This document shows, one piece after another, positions 1 to 9,074 of a stretch of 64,000 bases of DNA. Made by a program: the position numbers and the translations under genes. How positions within the stretch are numbered: the stretch's first letter is position 1; the number at the start of each line of letters is the position of its first letter. Under the pieces are notes generated by a model. That model was not told where the DNA came from, did no database searches, and was given only the letters and a program-made list of their open reading frames with translations. This stretch comes from Paraburkholderia phenazinium (GTDB taxonomy: Bacteria > Pseudomonadota > Gammaproteobacteria > Burkholderiales > Burkholderiaceae): positions 930,001 to 994,000 of the forward strand of contig NZ_FSRU01000002.1 in the NCBI RefSeq assembly GCF_900142845.1. Direction: 5' to 3'.

Positions 1-1
1 G

Positions 2-370
2 CAAGCCCTGTTGCGCGAGGACCCGATCGAAGAAGACGAGATCGCGCCGATGCGCGAGGCCGTCATGCTCGCGCAAGCGGCGGCGGACGCAGGCGACTGG
101 CGCAGCGTCGGCACATACAGTCTGCTGTTTCACCGGCGTATCGTGCAGTTGCTCGGCAGCCCGCTGTTCGACACGTTCTTCACGACGATTCTGGCGCAAC
201 TGCGTCTCGTGTTCGCCTCCGCCCCCGACGAGCGACGCTTTCAGCGGCCCTGGATCGCGAAGGATCAGCAGATTCTGCAGTTGATCGCAGACGGCCGCAC
301 CACCGAGGCCAGTGCCGCGCTTGCTGACTACCTGAAGCAGTCGGAGCACGCGTTGCTCGATTACCTTTGA
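2..370 (+). CDS. GntR-family regulator, FCD domain (5' truncated by window edge)
   Basis: Only the C-terminal ~122 residues are present; the open frame runs off the left edge, so the DNA-binding winged helix is not visible. The helical stretch with FHRRIVQLLGSPLFDTFF and a closing KQSEHALLDYL resembles the end of an FCD ligand-binding domain, the all-alpha, often metal-dependent effector domain of FadR-type GntR repressors. It ends 112 bases before a DUF1989 gene on the same strand, which it may regulate, although that is only inferred from proximity. A helical domain of another family cannot be excluded from the fragment alone. Confidence 0.7.
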   Translation, partial: QALLREDPIEEDEIAPMREAVMLAQAAADAGDWRSVGTYSLLFHRRIVQLLGSPLFDTFFTTILAQLRLVFASAPDERRFQRPWIAKDQQILQLIADGRTTEASAALADYLKQSEHALLDYL

Positions 371-482
371 TTCGCCTCTCCCTCATTCACAACTCAGTCA
401 CCGTTTAACGGCCGCTGCACAAACACGCTGACGCGTGTAGCAGGCGCAGTTTGCCCGTCCGTCTTATCAAGGAGTAGCCAGC

Positions 483-1337
483 ATGTTGAATTACCCCGCC
501 GCCTATCAGTCCACCCAGGGTTCCGCGCTCGACCCGGACAAAGCGTTCTATGGACGTATCGTCTCCGAACACAACACGCGTACGCTGGTCGAATCGATCG
601 TCGTGCCGATCCGCTCGGGTCAAGCGTGGACCGTACCGGCCGGTCACGTGTTTCGCATCGTCACGATTGAAGGTCCGCAAGTGGCCGACCTGAACATGTG
701 GAACCTGCACAACCCGCGCGAGCGCATGTGGGCATCGCGCACGCGCCAGTTGCAGCAGGCGCACGTCAGCACCTTCGACCGTTTGTGGTCGACGCTGCCT
801 TTCCTGCGTCCCATGGTGACGATCACCGACGACAGCCTCGCCGGTTACGGCGTCGACGAGCATGGCGGCCGCGTTCACGACCTGCTCGGCACGCGTTGCG
901 ATCCGTACGTGAACCGCATGCTGACCGGCGAGGATTTCCATTTCCACTGCCACTCGAACCTGACGCGCGCAATCGCTCCGTATGGTTTGACCGAATACGA
1001 TGTCCATGACGTGCTAAACGTGTTCCAGTGCACCGGGCTGAATCTCGAAGACAAGTACTTCATGAAGGCATGTCCCGCGAAGAAGGGGGACTACCTCGAG
1101 TTCTTCGCGGAAATCGACCTGCTGTGCGCGCTGTCGACCTGCCCGGGCGGCGATCTGTCGTTGCCGATGTGGGGGCCGGACGCGCGCGATCCGCTGGAGG
1201 TATGCCGTCCGCTCGGCATCGAGATTTACCGGCTCGCTCCGCAGATGCTGGACGGATGGACCTCGCCGGCAGTCGCCGCGTACAAGGGGCAGCACGGGAT
1301 GACGTTGTCGCAACCGCAGTGGAAGTGTGGGTGTTGA
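483..1337 (+). CDS. DUF1989 (urea carboxylase-associated type) protein
   Basis: A 284-residue soluble protein without signal peptide. The start follows an AAGGAG ribosome site about 7 bases upstream. The body has the features of DUF1989 proteins, often encoded next to urea or amino-acid degradation genes: the region IRSGQAWTVPAGHVFRI near residues 42-58, DLNMWNLHNPRERMW, and several conserved Cys/His residues (FHFHCHSNLTRA, VFQCTGLN, STCPGGDLS) that may bind metal. DUF1989 proteins have no firmly assigned reaction known to me. The upstream FCD regulator is a plausible controller. The last residues KCGC form an unusual Cys-rich tail. Confidence 0.8.
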   Translation: MLNYPAAYQSTQGSALDPDKAFYGRIVSEHNTRTLVESIVVPIRSGQAWTVPAGHVFRIVTIEGPQVADLNMWNLHNPRERMWASRTRQLQQAHVSTFDRLWSTLPFLRPMVTITDDSLAGYGVDEHGGRVHDLLGTRCDPYVNRMLTGEDFHFHCHSNLTRAIAPYGLTEYDVHDVLNVFQCTGLNLEDKYFMKACPAKKGDYLEFFAEIDLLCALSTCPGGDLSLPMWGPDARDPLEVCRPLGIEIYRLAPQMLDGWTSPAVAAYKGQHGMTLSQPQWKCGC

Positions 1338-1511
1338 GCATTTCGGGAGTGTTCCTGAAGGGTCAATAAGCAGACAATCGTACTAACTTGGGGATCGTCG
1401 CTTCATGGCCGCACTTTTTTCGACGCACCTGTCCGTCAGCATGCGGCCCGAGCGTCATTGTGATGGCGGCTCAAGTCGTTCAGCCGCCCTAACCCCATGA
1501 CGGAGGCTCAC

Positions 1512-1883
1512 ATGCATTACCTTTTGATGATCTATTCGGAAGAAAACGGCTGGAACAAGATGACCGACAGCGAGCGGCAGCAAGGGGTTGCCGCGTATCA
1601 GGCCTACACCGAATCGCTGAAAAAAGCCGAGGTGCTGGTAGGCGCCAACCGGCTGCAGCACACGAGTACGGCCACCACGGTGCGGCTCCTCGACGGCAAG
1701 CCGCAGGTGCTTGACGGACCGTATTCCGATTCGAAGGAGCAGCTCGCCGGTTACTACCTGATCGACGTGCCCAACCTGGACGCGGCGATCGCGTGGGCGT
1801 CGCGCTGTCCCGGCGCGGCGCACGGCCTCATGGAAGTGCGCCCGGTCTGGACTGCCCCGTACGACGCGCCGTCCGTTGCATGA
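1512..1883 (+). CDS. YCII-related DGPF-family protein
   Basis: A 123-residue single-domain YCII/DGPF protein. The family motif appears as DGPYSDSKEQLAGYYLIDV, preceded by the typical MHYLLMIY beta strand. The start at 1512 is preferred over an ATG 15 bases upstream because GGAGG (1502-1506) sits 5 bases before it. Its stop codon overlaps the start of the following sigma factor (ATGA), so the two are almost certainly translated together. Pairing of DGPF proteins with ECF42 sigma factors is an established gene neighbourhood; the biochemical role of DGPF proteins is not known. Confidence 0.9.
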   Translation: MHYLLMIYSEENGWNKMTDSERQQGVAAYQAYTESLKKAEVLVGANRLQHTSTATTVRLLDGKPQVLDGPYSDSKEQLAGYYLIDVPNLDAAIAWASRCPGAAHGLMEVRPVWTAPYDAPSVA

Positions 1884-3148
1884 GTCCGTCGGGCGGCGGC
1901 CCTGACGCCGGCGCCGCCGCGCATTCGATTGCCGAGGCGGTCGCGCGCCGCAGCTATGGCAAGCTTGTCGCGCTGCTGGCGATGCGCACGCGCGACGTCG
2001 CCGCGGCCGAGGACGCGCTCGCCGACGCGTTTGCGGCCGCGCTCGCGGACTGGCCGAAGCGAGGCTGCCCCGCGAATCCCGAAGCGTGGCTGATGACGGT
2101 TGCGCGCCGCCGGGCGCTCGACGGCGCGCGTCATCGCCGTGTCGGCGACGAGGTGGTGAACCAGCTCGCGATCCTCGCCGACGAAATCGACGAGCGTGAA
2201 GCGGGCCTGTTGCCCGACCGGCGGCTTGCGCTGCTGTTCGCATGCACGCACCCTGCCCTCGAGGCGGCGATTCGCACGCCGTTGATGCTGCAGGTGGTGT
2301 TGGGGCTCGAAGCGAAGACGATTGCGTCCGCGTTTCTGATGTCGCCTGCGGCAATGAGCAAGCGCCTCGTGCGGGCGAAGAACAAGATCCGCGAAGCGCG
2401 CATTCCGTTCAGCGTACCCGAGCGCGAGGAGTTGCCCGGCCGGCTCGCTGCGGTGCTGGAAGCGGTCTATGCGGCGTATGCGGAAGGGTGGACCGATCCG
2501 GTCGGCGGCGACACCGAGCGGCGCGACCTCGCCGGCGAGGCGCTGTTTCTTGCGCACCTGCTCGTCGAACTGCTGCCCGATGAACCGGAGACGCTGGGTC
2601 TGCTCGCGCTGATGCTGTATGCGCAGGCGCGGCGCGATGCACGGCGCGATGCGGCCGGCGACTACGTGCCGCTGTCGGCTCAGGACCCGGCGACATGGGA
2701 TACACCGATGATCGACGCAGCCAACGCGCTGCTGCGGCGCGCGAGCGCATTCAACTCAATCGGACGCTTTCAGCTAGAGGCCGCGCTGCAATCGGCGCAT
2801 GTCTACCGCTGCCGGACGCGTCGTCCGAACTGGGACGAGATCGTGCAGCTCTACGATGCGCTGCTCGCGATTGCGGCGTCTCCGGTGGTCGCCGTGAACC
2901 GCGCGCTTGCGCAGGCGGAACGGGACGGTCCGCAGGCGGCGCTCGACGCGCTCGAGCCGTATGCGGACGATCCGCGGCTGGCCGACTACCAGCCGTACTG
3001 GGCCGCGCGTGCCGATCTGCTCGCGCGTGCCGGCGCGACGGCCGAAGCGCTCGGCGCGTACGATCTTGCGATCGGACTCGAGCGCGACCCGGCCGTGCGC
3101 CGGTTCCTGCAGCGCAAGCGCGTCGAGCTGTTATCGGCCGGACCCTAG
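1880..3148 (+). CDS. ECF42-type RNA polymerase sigma factor with C-terminal TPR-like extension
   Basis: A 422-residue sigma factor, about twice the length of an ordinary ECF sigma. Region 2 lies near residues 10-75 (AEDALADAFAAAL, NPEAWLMTVARRRALD). Region 4 lies near 125-170, with a helix-turn-helix around LEAKTIASAFLMSPAAMSKRLVRAK. The remaining ~240 residues are helical, as in the DUF6596/TPR extension of group ECF42, which replaces an anti-sigma factor as the regulatory part. The start at 1880 is chosen because it overlaps the DGPF gene stop by 4 bases; an in-frame ATG at 1793 lies inside that gene and is unlikely. No anti-sigma gene is adjacent, as expected for this group. Confidence 0.9.
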   Translation: MSPSGGGPDAGAAAHSIAEAVARRSYGKLVALLAMRTRDVAAAEDALADAFAAALADWPKRGCPANPEAWLMTVARRRALDGARHRRVGDEVVNQLAILADEIDEREAGLLPDRRLALLFACTHPALEAAIRTPLMLQVVLGLEAKTIASAFLMSPAAMSKRLVRAKNKIREARIPFSVPEREELPGRLAAVLEAVYAAYAEGWTDPVGGDTERRDLAGEALFLAHLLVELLPDEPETLGLLALMLYAQARRDARRDAAGDYVPLSAQDPATWDTPMIDAANALLRRASAFNSIGRFQLEAALQSAHVYRCRTRRPNWDEIVQLYDALLAIAASPVVAVNRALAQAERDGPQAALDALEPYADDPRLADYQPYWAARADLLARAGATAEALGAYDLAIGLERDPAVRRFLQRKRVELLSAGP

Positions 3149-3690
3149 ACGGGCGCGTTGCGTTTGCCGCGCGCGGCTGCAGTTCTCGCGAAAGCCCAAC
3201 CCGCACCGGTCTGAGGACGCACGAGCAAATAGAACGCTACGACGTGCGTGATCATCAGCAAGGGCACGTAGACGATCGGGATCGCGTACGTTGCGCCCAG
3301 TTGGCCCGCCACGGCGGGAAGGCCGTCCCGGATCGCGTGGTAATAGTCGGCGCCGAGGTCGATCGTCCCCACGACATTAAAGGCGAACACGAAGAACCAG
3401 AACAGCGGACGCATTCTGAAGGTGAGCAGCGCCAGCATCGCCAGCACGCCGGTCAAGAGATCGCCATACGCCGCGAACTGGGCGAAGCCGGCCGGCAGGC
3501 CGGGTCCCACGACACCGGGCAGGATGAAGACCAGCCCGAAGAAGCGGAAGCTGTGCAGCGTGGCGATGGCGCGTTGCGCGTCGGCGCGCTCCATCGACTT
3601 GAGTCTGGGCAGCACATACGCCGTGAAGCAAAGCAGCCACACGACATAGCCGAGAACGAGCTGTGTGAGGAAGAGGGCTTCGGTTGGCAT
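3145..3690 (-). CDS. Small multi-pass membrane protein, unknown function
   Basis: A 181-residue integral membrane protein with about four hydrophobic segments (near residues 5-28, 45-75, 80-110 and 135-160). The start at 3690 is preferred over an upstream in-frame start because the mature-looking MPTEALFLTQ follows a CGGAG ribosome site. It is transcribed away from a LysR gene (3804-4727), and the 113-base region between them contains a perfect palindrome, so it is the likely LysR target. Its last codons overlap those of the convergent sigma factor by 4 bases. I do not recognise the family. Confidence 0.75.
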   Translation of the reverse strand: MPTEALFLTQLVLGYVVWLLCFTAYVLPRLKSMERADAQRAIATLHSFRFFGLVFILPGVVGPGLPAGFAQFAAYGDLLTGVLAMLALLTFRMRPLFWFFVFAFNVVGTIDLGADYYHAIRDGLPAVAGQLGATYAIPIVYVPLLMITHVVAFYLLVRPQTGAGWAFARTAAARGKRNAPV

Positions 3691-3777
3691 GGCGGAACTC
3701 CGGTCAGGGGTGGGTCGACGCGGGCCTCGCACACCGCGCTCAGGATGAGCCGATATTAGGACTGCTTCCACGGGGCG

Positions 3778-3792
3778 ACTATCCACGATAGT
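3778..3792. promoter_or_regulatory. Palindrome ACTATC-CAC-GATAGT, candidate LysR operator
   Basis: A perfect 6-3-6 inverted repeat in the divergent region between the membrane protein (start 3690) and the LysR gene (start 3804), only 11 bases before the LysR ATG. Placement suits autorepression. The half-site spacing does not give the classical T-N11-A box, so LysR binding is inferred only from position. Confidence 0.4.
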
Positions 3793-3803
3793 ATTGACGG
3801 GTC

Positions 3804-4727
3804 ATGAAGCAAAACTTCACAGTCCGGCAAGGCGCGCTCGACGGTGTCGAGGCCTTCCTGAGCGTTGCCCGCCACCGCAGTTTTCGTCGCGCGGCGGCGG
3901 AACTCGGGGTGACGCCTTCCGCCATCAGCCAGACGGTACGCATCCTCGAAGAGCGGGTCGGCGCCGCGCTCTTCATCCGCACCACGCGCAGTGTCGGCCT
4001 GACCGAAGCCGGCGAACGATTCCTTGCCCGGGCCAAGCCCGCCTTCGAAGAACTCGTCGGTGCAAGCGAGGTCGCGCGTGAACTCGGACAGCGGCCAACC
4101 GGACTATTACGCCTCTCGGTGCCGAGCGCCGTCGTGCCAATCGTGCTGGAACCCCTGATCGCCTCCTTCTGCCGCGCCTTTCCCGAGGTCGAGGTTGAGA
4201 TCGTCGCAAGCGCGGAGTTGGTCGACCTCGCGGCCGAAGGGTTCGACGCCGGCGTCCGGATGGGACAGTTCATCGCGGCCGACATGGTCGCGGTGCGGTT
4301 AACGCAGCCGTTCCCGTTTCAGGTTGTTGGCAGCCCTGATTATCTGCGCGGGCGAAACCGGCCGGAGCGCATCGCCGATCTGCGTGACCACGCCTGCCTG
4401 CGCATGCGCCGCTCGAATGGGTCGATCGCGCCATGGCCGTTTGTCGACGGCGGCAAGGCCGTTGAAGCCATTGTCTCCGGGCCGCTCATCGCGCACGACT
4501 ACCCCACCCTGCTCGGCGCGGCGATTCAGGGCGCGGGCCTGGCCCAGGTGCCCGGCCCTCTTGCCGCAGCGCCGCTTGCGGACGGCTGTTTGCAGGCGCT
4601 GCTGACACCCTTCGCCGTGACCACGCCAGGGGTTTTTCTATACCACTCGGGCAGACACCAGGTCTTGCCCAAGCTGCGCGCATTCATCGAGCACGTCAAA
4701 TACCGGGGCGCCGACGCGCCGGCCTGA
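3804..4727 (+). CDS. LysR-family transcriptional regulator
   Basis: A 307-residue LTTR. The winged HTH spans roughly residues 12-72 (RSFRRAAAELGVTPSAISQ, then ALFIRTTRSVGLTEAGERFL). The two-subdomain periplasmic-binding-like effector domain covers about 98-300, starting TGLLRLSVPSAVVP. The W-P pattern and the short hinge resemble the subgroup that regulates neighbouring transporter or oxidoreductase genes. It is divergent from the membrane protein at 3145-3690 and converges on the maleylacetate reductase gene with a gap of only 15 bases. It is unlikely to control that minus-strand catabolic cluster, which has its own LysR and LacI regulators at the other end. Confidence 0.93.
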   Translation: MKQNFTVRQGALDGVEAFLSVARHRSFRRAAAELGVTPSAISQTVRILEERVGAALFIRTTRSVGLTEAGERFLARAKPAFEELVGASEVARELGQRPTGLLRLSVPSAVVPIVLEPLIASFCRAFPEVEVEIVASAELVDLAAEGFDAGVRMGQFIAADMVAVRLTQPFPFQVVGSPDYLRGRNRPERIADLRDHACLRMRRSNGSIAPWPFVDGGKAVEAIVSGPLIAHDYPTLLGAAIQGAGLAQVPGPLAAAPLADGCLQALLTPFAVTTPGVFLYHSGRHQVLPKLRAFIEHVKYRGADAPA

Positions 4728-4742
4728 CGGAGCCGCGCGTCA

Positions 4743-5804
4743 TCACGCACGAGGCCGGCTTCCTTCCCATGCGCGTTGCAGCAATGCCCTCAGCGGCACG
4801 GCTTCTATTGGGCGCGGATTCCAATACGGATTCGACAGCGCCACCTCGCATGCCCGATCGAGGTCGCTTTCGAGCAGTCCGATCTCACGCAAGCCACGCG
4901 GCACACCGAGTTCCCGGCTCAGTTCATATAAACCGTCGGCGGCAAACTCCGCATCCACGGCACGCGCAATGCGCGACATGGACTCCGCCGCGACGACGCT
5001 GTTGTAGGCGAGCGCATGGGGAAGAACAATCGCATGCGTCTCGGCATGCGGAAGGTTGAACGTCCCTCCGAGGGTGTGGCAGAGCTTGTGATGAAGCGCC
5101 ATCCCCACATTGCCGAGAACCGTTCCACAGAGCCACGCGCCGTAGAGACACTCGCTTCGCGCCTTCGGGTCGCTGCTGCTTTTCTTCACGCCACGCAGAC
5201 CCTTCGAGAGCGCGCGGATTCCCTCTTCAGCCATGAGCGACATGACCGGGTTGCCATCCTTGGCGTACAAGCCTTCAGCCGCATGCGCCATGGCGTTCAG
5301 ACCGCTCACGAACGAGAAATGAGCCGGTAAGCCCGCCGACAGTTCCGGATCGTAGAGCACCGTCTTCGGCAGAACTCTGGAATCGCGGCCCGTCTGCTTG
5401 AGTCCATTTTCCGTGATGCCGTAGATAGGGGTCATTTCCGAACCGGCATAGGTTGTCGGAATGGCGATAATCGGCAGGGACGACTCAAGCGCGATCGCCT
5501 TGCCGAGCCCAATCGTCGAACCGCCCCCGACGGCCACCGCACAATCTGCATCGACGGCCTTCGCATGCTCGCGCGCACGCCGGGCGTTTTCGATGGGCAC
5601 ATGCATCTGCGCCCCGTCGAAGACGCCCGCACTCGACGGACCGAGCAACGACGAAACGACCTCTGCCTGGGCACGCTGCTCAGGCGTGCACAGCACCAAC
5701 GCCCGGCGCGCCCCCAGCGTCTCGACTTCCTGCTGGATGAGCTTCATGCTACCGGCGCCGAACACCACCCGTGAGGCCGGCGTCGTATACGTAAATTCGT
5801 ACAT
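4743..5804 (-). CDS. Maleylacetate reductase (iron-containing alcohol dehydrogenase family)
   Basis: A 353-residue member of the group III iron-containing alcohol dehydrogenases, of maleylacetate-reductase type. It reduces maleylacetate to 3-oxoadipate with NAD(P)H, the last step of the hydroxyquinol and chlorocatechol lower pathways, in the cytoplasm. The cofactor loop GGGSTIGLGKAIAL begins at residue 93. The metal/active-site region HKLCHTLGGTFNLPHAETHA and PHALAYN follow in the C-terminal helical domain. Length fits the family (~350). It is the last gene of the minus-strand catabolic cluster, 23 bases after the Dabb gene, and pairs logically with the hydroxyquinol-type dioxygenase at the head of the cluster. 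Confidence 0.93.
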   Translation of the reverse strand: MYEFTYTTPASRVVFGAGSMKLIQQEVETLGARRALVLCTPEQRAQAEVVSSLLGPSSAGVFDGAQMHVPIENARRAREHAKAVDADCAVAVGGGSTIGLGKAIALESSLPIIAIPTTYAGSEMTPIYGITENGLKQTGRDSRVLPKTVLYDPELSAGLPAHFSFVSGLNAMAHAAEGLYAKDGNPVMSLMAEEGIRALSKGLRGVKKSSSDPKARSECLYGAWLCGTVLGNVGMALHHKLCHTLGGTFNLPHAETHAIVLPHALAYNSVVAAESMSRIARAVDAEFAADGLYELSRELGVPRGLREIGLLESDLDRACEVALSNPYWNPRPIEAVPLRALLQRAWEGSRPRA

Positions 5805-5827
5805 AAGATTTCCGATGGTTCACCGCT

Positions 5828-6124
5828 TCAGACGTAATCGACCTGGTGCCGGGCAATGCGGCCGTCGCCGATGATCTGTTTGACGCGCAGATGCTCGGGA
5901 TGGGACGCGTATGCCTCGAGCGATTCCGGATCCTCGAACTCGGTGTAAAGCACAACGTCGCAGGCGTAATCGACCCCACTCACGTCCATGCCGACCTCGA
6001 GCTTCGTCAGTCCCGGGATCTTGCCGATCAGGCTTTCGAAGGCGCGCTTCACCAGTCGCGCCGTTTCTTTCTTCTGCTCGGCGGTCTCACCGCGAACATC
6101 CCACATAACGATGTGCTTGATCAT
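5828..6124 (-). CDS. Dabb-domain (stress-responsive A/B barrel) protein
   Basis: A 98-residue dimeric alpha/beta barrel (Dabb) protein. It begins with the standard MIKHIVMWDV strand and has the helix KKETARLVKRAFESLIGKIPGL, then YACDVVLYTEFEDPESLEAYASHPEHL. The start at 6124 is taken because the domain begins there; an upstream in-frame extension to 6271 overlaps the permease gene and looks non-coding. Dabb proteins are mostly unassigned, but some (olivetolic acid cyclase) catalyse ring-forming aldol reactions. Here it sits between sugar-importer genes and maleylacetate reductase, so a role in rearranging or aromatising the pathway intermediate is possible but unproven. Confidence 0.88.
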   Translation of the reverse strand: MIKHIVMWDVRGETAEQKKETARLVKRAFESLIGKIPGLTKLEVGMDVSGVDYACDVVLYTEFEDPESLEAYASHPEHLRVKQIIGDGRIARHQVDYV

Positions 6125-6242
6125 GTCGATTCCGTGTTTGCTACTGATGTCCGTGGTCCGTACGAACCCGCCGTTACGGATAGGTCCCGTCAATTGCTGC
6201 TTCTCGTACGCACCTTCTACCTGCGCGTCCGGAATCCAACGC

Positions 6243-7451
6243 TCAAGCCTTGTTCTTGTTGTACACATCAACGAAAACGGCCGCGAGCAACACCACCCCC
6301 TTGATCACCTGCTGGTAGTCGACGCCAATGCCCATAATGGACATTCCGTTGTTCATCACGCCCATAATGAACGCGCCCACCACCGCGCCGACCACCTTCC
6401 CGACACCGCCGGAAGCCGATGCGCCGCCGATAAAGCATGCCGCGATCACATCGAGCTCAAAGCCCGTTCCCGCTTTCGGAGTTCCGCTGTTCAGGCGGGC
6501 CGCGAAGATGAGACCGGCCAGGGCAGCGAGCACACCCATATTCACGAACGTCATAAAGCTGACAGCCGGAACGCTGACCCCGGACAGTCTCGCTGCCTTC
6601 GCATTGCCGCCCACGGCGTAGATACGGCGGCCAATGGTGGTGCGGTTCATGATGAACGTGTAGATGCCGATCAGCACACCCATGATGACCAGTACCGTCG
6701 GCAAGCCGCGATACGACGCAAGGATGGAGCAGAGAAACACAATCAGGCCGGTGAGGACGACGTTTTTCGCCACGAACATCGAGAACGATCCACTCGCCAT
6801 GCCGTACCGGGTTGCGCTCGCGCGGTGTCGAAGTTCGATCACAAAGAACAGGACACCTACCAGAATGCCAAGCAGGATGGAGGTGATGTGCAGATTCTGT
6901 CCGTGAAAGACATCCGGAATGAAGCCAGAGCTCACTGCGGCGAACTCGTCCGGGAACGGCCCGATCGACTGCCCCTGCAATACGAGGTTGGTAAGACCGC
7001 GAAATACCAGCATGCCGGCTAGCGTGACGATGAACGAGGGCATCCGCCAGAACGCGATCCAGTACCCCTGGATCGCGCCAATCAGCGCGCCGGTGACGAT
7101 ACAGATGACGGTGGCCAGCACGTAGTTGACGTTGAACTGGACCATCAGCACCGCGGCGAGCGCGCCCACCAGCCCCGCCGTCGAACCGACCGACAGGTCG
7201 ATGTGACCGGCCACAATCACCATCAGCATGCCGAGCGCCATGATGACGATGTAACTGTTCTGCAGGACAAGATTCGTCAGGTTCAGCGGCTGCATCAGCA
7301 CGCCGCTCGTCGACACCTGGAAGAACGCCATGATGACGATGAGCGAAATCAGCAGTCCGTATTCGCTGGCGCCACGCTTGAACGCCCGAACGATTTCGCT
7401 CTGTTTGACCACGGCTTCCTGCGGCGCCGCCGGTGAAAGTGCCTTACGCAT
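6243..7451 (-). CDS. gguB: Sugar ABC transporter permease, GguB/MmsB type
   Basis: A 402-residue inner-membrane permease of the ribose/xylose family with about ten hydrophobic segments. It has the BPD-type region GTGFELDVIAACFIGGAS and GGVGKVVGAVVGAFIMG near the C-terminus. The start at 7451 has GGAGA 8 bases upstream and lies just after the ATPase stop; an alternative ATG at 7466 would overlap the ATPase by 14 bases. It forms the membrane channel for the GguA ATPase and ChvE-like binding protein, a three-gene importer for monosaccharides. It belongs to the longer XylH/GguB subgroup rather than the ~320-residue RbsC type. Confidence 0.93.
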   Translation of the reverse strand: MRKALSPAAPQEAVVKQSEIVRAFKRGASEYGLLISLIVIMAFFQVSTSGVLMQPLNLTNLVLQNSYIVIMALGMLMVIVAGHIDLSVGSTAGLVGALAAVLMVQFNVNYVLATVICIVTGALIGAIQGYWIAFWRMPSFIVTLAGMLVFRGLTNLVLQGQSIGPFPDEFAAVSSGFIPDVFHGQNLHITSILLGILVGVLFFVIELRHRASATRYGMASGSFSMFVAKNVVLTGLIVFLCSILASYRGLPTVLVIMGVLIGIYTFIMNRTTIGRRIYAVGGNAKAARLSGVSVPAVSFMTFVNMGVLAALAGLIFAARLNSGTPKAGTGFELDVIAACFIGGASASGGVGKVVGAVVGAFIMGVMNNGMSIMGIGVDYQQVIKGVVLLAAVFVDVYNKNKA

Positions 7452-7452
7452 T

Positions 7453-8982
7453 TTAGATGTCTCCATTTCGCATGATTGCCCGCATGATCTTCTCCTGCGA
7501 GACCTCCTCCGCCGTGAACTCGCCCACAAAGCGGCCTTCGTTCATGACATAAACGCGGTCGCACATACCAAGAAGCTCCGGCATTTCCGAAGAAATCATG
7601 ACCACGCACTTGCCCGCTTCAACCGCCTGATTAATGATGCTGTAAATCTCGTACTTCGCACCCACGTCGATACCCCGCGTGGGCTCATCCAGAATGAGTA
7701 CCTCAGGCCCTGAAAAAAGCCACTTGCTCAGCACCACCTTCTGCTGATTGCCGCCGGACAGATTGGCGACAACATGGGTGACCCCCTGGGCACGGATACG
7801 CAGCTTCTTCAGAAAATCTGCTGCGACGGTGCTTTCCTCGTGGTCGTTAACCACCCCGAATTTCGACACCCCCCCGAGGTTCGCGAGAGAGATGTTTCGC
7901 TGGATGTTGTCGTCGAGCAGCAGGCCGTTTCCTTTACGGTCTTCGGTCACATAGGCCAGCCCTGCCTTGATGGCCTTCCGTACAGACGAAACGTCGGCCG
8001 GCTTGCCGTGCATCAGCACGGTTCCGGAAATGTCCTGGCCGTAGGTTTGGCCAAAGACGCTCATGGCGAGCTCGGTCCGTCCCGATCCCATCAGACCGGC
8101 GATGCCGACAATTTCGCCCTTTCTTGCCTTGAGATTGACGCCCTTGATGACCGCGCGATCGCGCTGGGTCGGATGCTGGGCCCGCCAGTCCCGGATTTCG
8201 AAAATCACCTCGCCGATATTCGGCACGCGCTTCGGATAACGGTCGGACATTTCACGCCCGACCATGGCCTTGATAATGCGGTCCTCGCTCACGCTTTCGG
8301 CCTTGCAGTCGAGCGCATCGACCGTCGAACCGTCGCGGATGACCGTGATGCCATCGGCCACGCGCGAGATCTCGTTGAGCTTGTGCGAAATGATGATGGA
8401 CGTCACACCACGCGCCTTCAGTTCCAGCAGGAGATCGAGCAGCGTGTCGCTGTCCTTTTCGTTGAGACTGGCCGTCGGTTCGTCCAGGATCAACAGACGG
8501 ACCTCCTTGGACAAGGCCTTGGCGATTTCGACCAACTGTTGCTTGCCGATCCCGAGCGTGCCCACGAGCGTATCGGGAGAGTCGCTCAGACCGACCTTCG
8601 CCAGCAGTTCCTTCGCCCTGGACCGGGAGCCTTGCCAGTCGATCACGCCCCGCTTCGACTGTTCGTTACCCAGAAAAATGTTCTCGGTAATCGAGAGCAT
8701 CGGCACGAGCGCCAGCTCCTGGTGGATGATGATGATGCCGACGTGCTCGCTATCGGAGATATCCGAGAACGCGCGATCTTCACCCTCGTAGACCACATTG
8801 CCCTGGAAGGAACCGTGCGGATAGACGCCGCTCAAGATCTTCATCAGCGTCGACTTGCCGGCGCCGTTCTCGCCGCAGATGGCGTGAATCTCGCCTTTTT
8901 GGACTTTAAGATTGACGTTATTCAGGGCTTTGACCGCGCCAAAGCTCTTCTGAATGTCGCTCATCTCCAGAATGGTTTCCAT
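7453..8982 (-). CDS. gguA: Sugar ABC transporter ATP-binding protein, GguA/MmsA type (two ABC domains)
   Basis: A 509-residue double ATPase. The first domain has Walker [10 protein letters not shown] (residues 37-45) and Walker [12 protein letters not shown]. The second has the degenerate P-loop GLMGSGRTE, the signature LSGGNQQKV and Walker [13 protein letters not shown], as usual in RbsA/GguA proteins, where the second site is less active. The start at 8982 has GAGGA about 8 bases upstream; the frame is open to 9054 but that part is not conserved-looking. It energises the GguB channel and overlaps or abuts its gene. Confidence 0.95.
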   Translation of the reverse strand: METILEMSDIQKSFGAVKALNNVNLKVQKGEIHAICGENGAGKSTLMKILSGVYPHGSFQGNVVYEGEDRAFSDISDSEHVGIIIIHQELALVPMLSITENIFLGNEQSKRGVIDWQGSRSRAKELLAKVGLSDSPDTLVGTLGIGKQQLVEIAKALSKEVRLLILDEPTASLNEKDSDTLLDLLLELKARGVTSIIISHKLNEISRVADGITVIRDGSTVDALDCKAESVSEDRIIKAMVGREMSDRYPKRVPNIGEVIFEIRDWRAQHPTQRDRAVIKGVNLKARKGEIVGIAGLMGSGRTELAMSVFGQTYGQDISGTVLMHGKPADVSSVRKAIKAGLAYVTEDRKGNGLLLDDNIQRNISLANLGGVSKFGVVNDHEESTVAADFLKKLRIRAQGVTHVVANLSGGNQQKVVLSKWLFSGPEVLILDEPTRGIDVGAKYEIYSIINQAVEAGKCVVMISSEMPELLGMCDRVYVMNEGRFVGEFTAEEVSQEKIMRAIMRNGDI

Positions 8983-9074
8983 TGCCGTATTCCTCGGGTC
9001 GATCGCGTACATGACGCGTCTGCGCAGTGCCGGACGTAACCGCCCGCCCGGCACCCGCGAAGCACAGAACCTCG

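Noticed and set aside
3778..3792. Classical LysR T-N11-A box
   Set aside because: The palindrome has a 3-base spacer and the T and A positions do not fit T-N11-A, so it is listed only as a candidate operator.
5828..6124. Beta subunit of a C-glycoside deglycosidase
   Set aside because: The size is near, but the sequence is a clear Dabb domain rather than that family.
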